From assembly GCA_016801885.1 (NCBI GenBank), contig CM028882.1, positions 22,213,047-22,277,046 on the forward strand: DNA of 64,000 nt, written 5' to 3'. The DNA is from Toxotes chatareus. Lineage: Eukaryota > Chordata > Actinopteri > Toxotidae. Under the pieces are notes generated by a model, which searched no databases, was not told the DNA's origin, and worked only from the letters and a program-made list of their open reading frames with translations. A program made the translations under genes and the position numbers. This document shows positions 62,501 through 64,000 of the stretch, one piece after another. Numbering within the stretch: position 1 is the first letter of the stretch; every line of letters begins with the position of its first letter.

Positions 62501-64000
62501 GACGCCTTTACTATACTATGACCATTTTTATGACATTTTGAGGCTAAAAAACTTTTTTTTTGACTTTTTTTTTGGCCCATTTTGATATTTTTTACTATAC
62601 TATGACCATTTTTATGACATTTTGAGGCTAAAAAATTTTTTTGACTTTTTTTGGCCGATTTTGACGCTTTACTTTACTATACTATGACCATTTTATGACA
62701 TTTTGAGGCAAAAAAAAATTTTGACTTTTTTTGCCCATTTTGACGCCTTTACTATACTATGACCATTTTTATGACATTTTGAGGCTAAAAATTTTGACTT
62801 TTTTGCCATTTTGACGCTTTTTACTATACTATGACCATTTTTATGACATTTTGAGGCTAAAATTTTTTTTGACTTTTTTTGGCCATTTTGACGCTTTTTA
62901 CTATACTATGACCATTTTTATGACATTTTGAGCTAAAATTTTTTTTTTTTTTTTGGCCGATTTTTTTTTTACTATATTTTGATGACCATTTTTACTATAC
63001 TATGACTTTTTTTTTTATGACATTTTGACCATTTTAACATTTTTTTTTTTTTTTTTTTTGGCCCATTTTGACCTTTCTTTACTATACTATGACCATTTTT
63101 ATGACATTTTGAGGCTAAAAAAATTTTTTTGACTTTTTTTTTGGCCGATTTTGACTTTACTTTACTATACTATGACCATTTTATGACATTTTGAGGCTAA
63201 AAAAAAATTTTTGATTTTTTTTTGAGGCTAAAATTTTTTTTGACTTTTTTTGCCCATTTTGACGCCTTACTATGACCATTTTTATGACATTTTGAGGCTA
63301 AAATTTTTTTTTTTTTTTTTTGGCCCATTTTGACGCTTCTTTTTTACTATACTATGACCATTTTTATGACATTTTGAGGCTAAAATTTTTTTTGACTTTT
63401 TTTTGGCCCATTTTGACGCCTTTACTATACTATGACCATTTTTATGACATTTTGAGGCTAAAATTTTTTTTTTGACTTTTTTTGGCCGATTTTGACATTT
63501 TACTTTTACTATACTATGACCATTTTTATGACATTTTGAGGTAAAAAATTTTTTTGACTTTTTTTTTGGCCCGATTTTGACATTTCTTTACTATACTATG
63601 ACCATTTTTATGACATTTTGAGGCTAAAATTTTTTTTTGACTTTTTTTTGGCCGATTTTGACGCCTTTTACTATACTATGACCATTTTTATGACATTTTG
63701 AGGCTAAAAAATTTTTTTTTTTTGGCCCATTTTGACGCTCTTACTATACTATACTATGACCATTTTTATGACATTTTGAGGCTAAAAAATTTTTTTTTTT
63801 TTTTTTTGGCCATTTTTTGACGCTTTACTATACTATGACCATTTTTATGACATTTTGAGGGCTTTTTTTTTTTGACTTTTTTTGGCCGATTTTGACGCCT
63901 TTTACTATACTATGACCATTTTTATGACATTTTGAGGCTAAAAAATTTTTTTGACTTTTTTTGGCCCATTTTGACGACTTACTTTACTATACTATGACCA

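Larger units (their letters stand above)
49889..64000. repeat. giant AT-rich satellite/minisatellite array, unit about 75 bp, about 185-190 copies, running off the window
   Basis: Head-to-tail copies in one orientation. A typical interior unit has, in order: ACTATACTATGACC, ATTTTTATGACATTTTGAGG, CTAAAAATTTTTT, GACTTTTTTTGG, CCCATTTTGACGCCTT. Successive GACCATTTTT words lie 74-82 bp apart, and the best-kept left-edge copies are 75-76 bp apart. T runs vary in length from copy to copy. The + strand (sense to col24a1) is strongly T-rich. No flanking gene, transposase or unique sequence interrupts the array. It lies in the last col24a1 intron and continues beyond 64000. Confidence 0.97.

Noticed and set aside
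49889..64000. CRISPR array or telomere/centromere call for the tandem region
   Set aside because: There are no unique spacers between repeats, the unit is not a telomere motif, and nothing in the window shows a centromere. It is contiguous with a gene intron.

Overview
The window is an internal piece of one large, intron-rich vertebrate gene on the + strand. It is almost certainly a teleost fish col24a1 (collagen alpha-1(XXIV) chain, a minor clade-C fibrillar collagen). The evidence is 58 consecutive coding exons with GT-AG (one GC-AG) borders. They read in order as a thrombospondin-N/laminin-G-like domain, a Thr/Ser/Pro-rich linker, about 995 residues of Gly-X-Y, and most of a fibrillar C-propeptide. 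A fish source is suggested by the intron content: a tRNA-derived SINE, Tc1 and L2/Rex-like relics and fish-style dispersed repeats. No bacterial, viral or RNA genes were found.

Layout. 1-439 is intron; the signal-peptide exon(s) lie upstream of the window. 440-1749 (W1) encodes the N-propeptide domain, the linker and the first four Gly-X-Y triplets. From 4614 to 47485, 53 small exons (W2-W54) encode the triple helix. Most are 54 or 45 bp, five are 108 bp, one is 18 bp, and every one starts at a complete codon. Introns are long in the first 26 kb and shorter afterwards. 47611-49488 (W55-W58) encodes the C-telopeptide and C-propeptide up to the seventh of eight expected cysteines. The last coding exon is not in the window.

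49489 to 64000 is the last intron as far as it is seen. From about 49.89 kb to the window end it is filled by a very AT-rich tandem array of a roughly 75-bp unit, about 185-190 copies, with diverged copies at its left edge and variant domains inside. This array is the most unusual object here, because it separates the final exon of a collagen gene from the rest by more than 14.5 kb.

Together the exons specify a secreted, trimer-forming extracellular matrix chain: N-domain, linker, rod, then a C-propeptide that starts trimerisation. Points of interest in the gene are a lineage-specific Gly-to-Arg in the helix, three cysteines inside the helix, two conserved helix interruptions, a GC-AG intron carrying a LINE relic, and a 99-bp intron that is in frame and free of stops. 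Gene assignment rests on remembered similarity to human COL24A1 and on exon-by-exon correspondence; no search was run.
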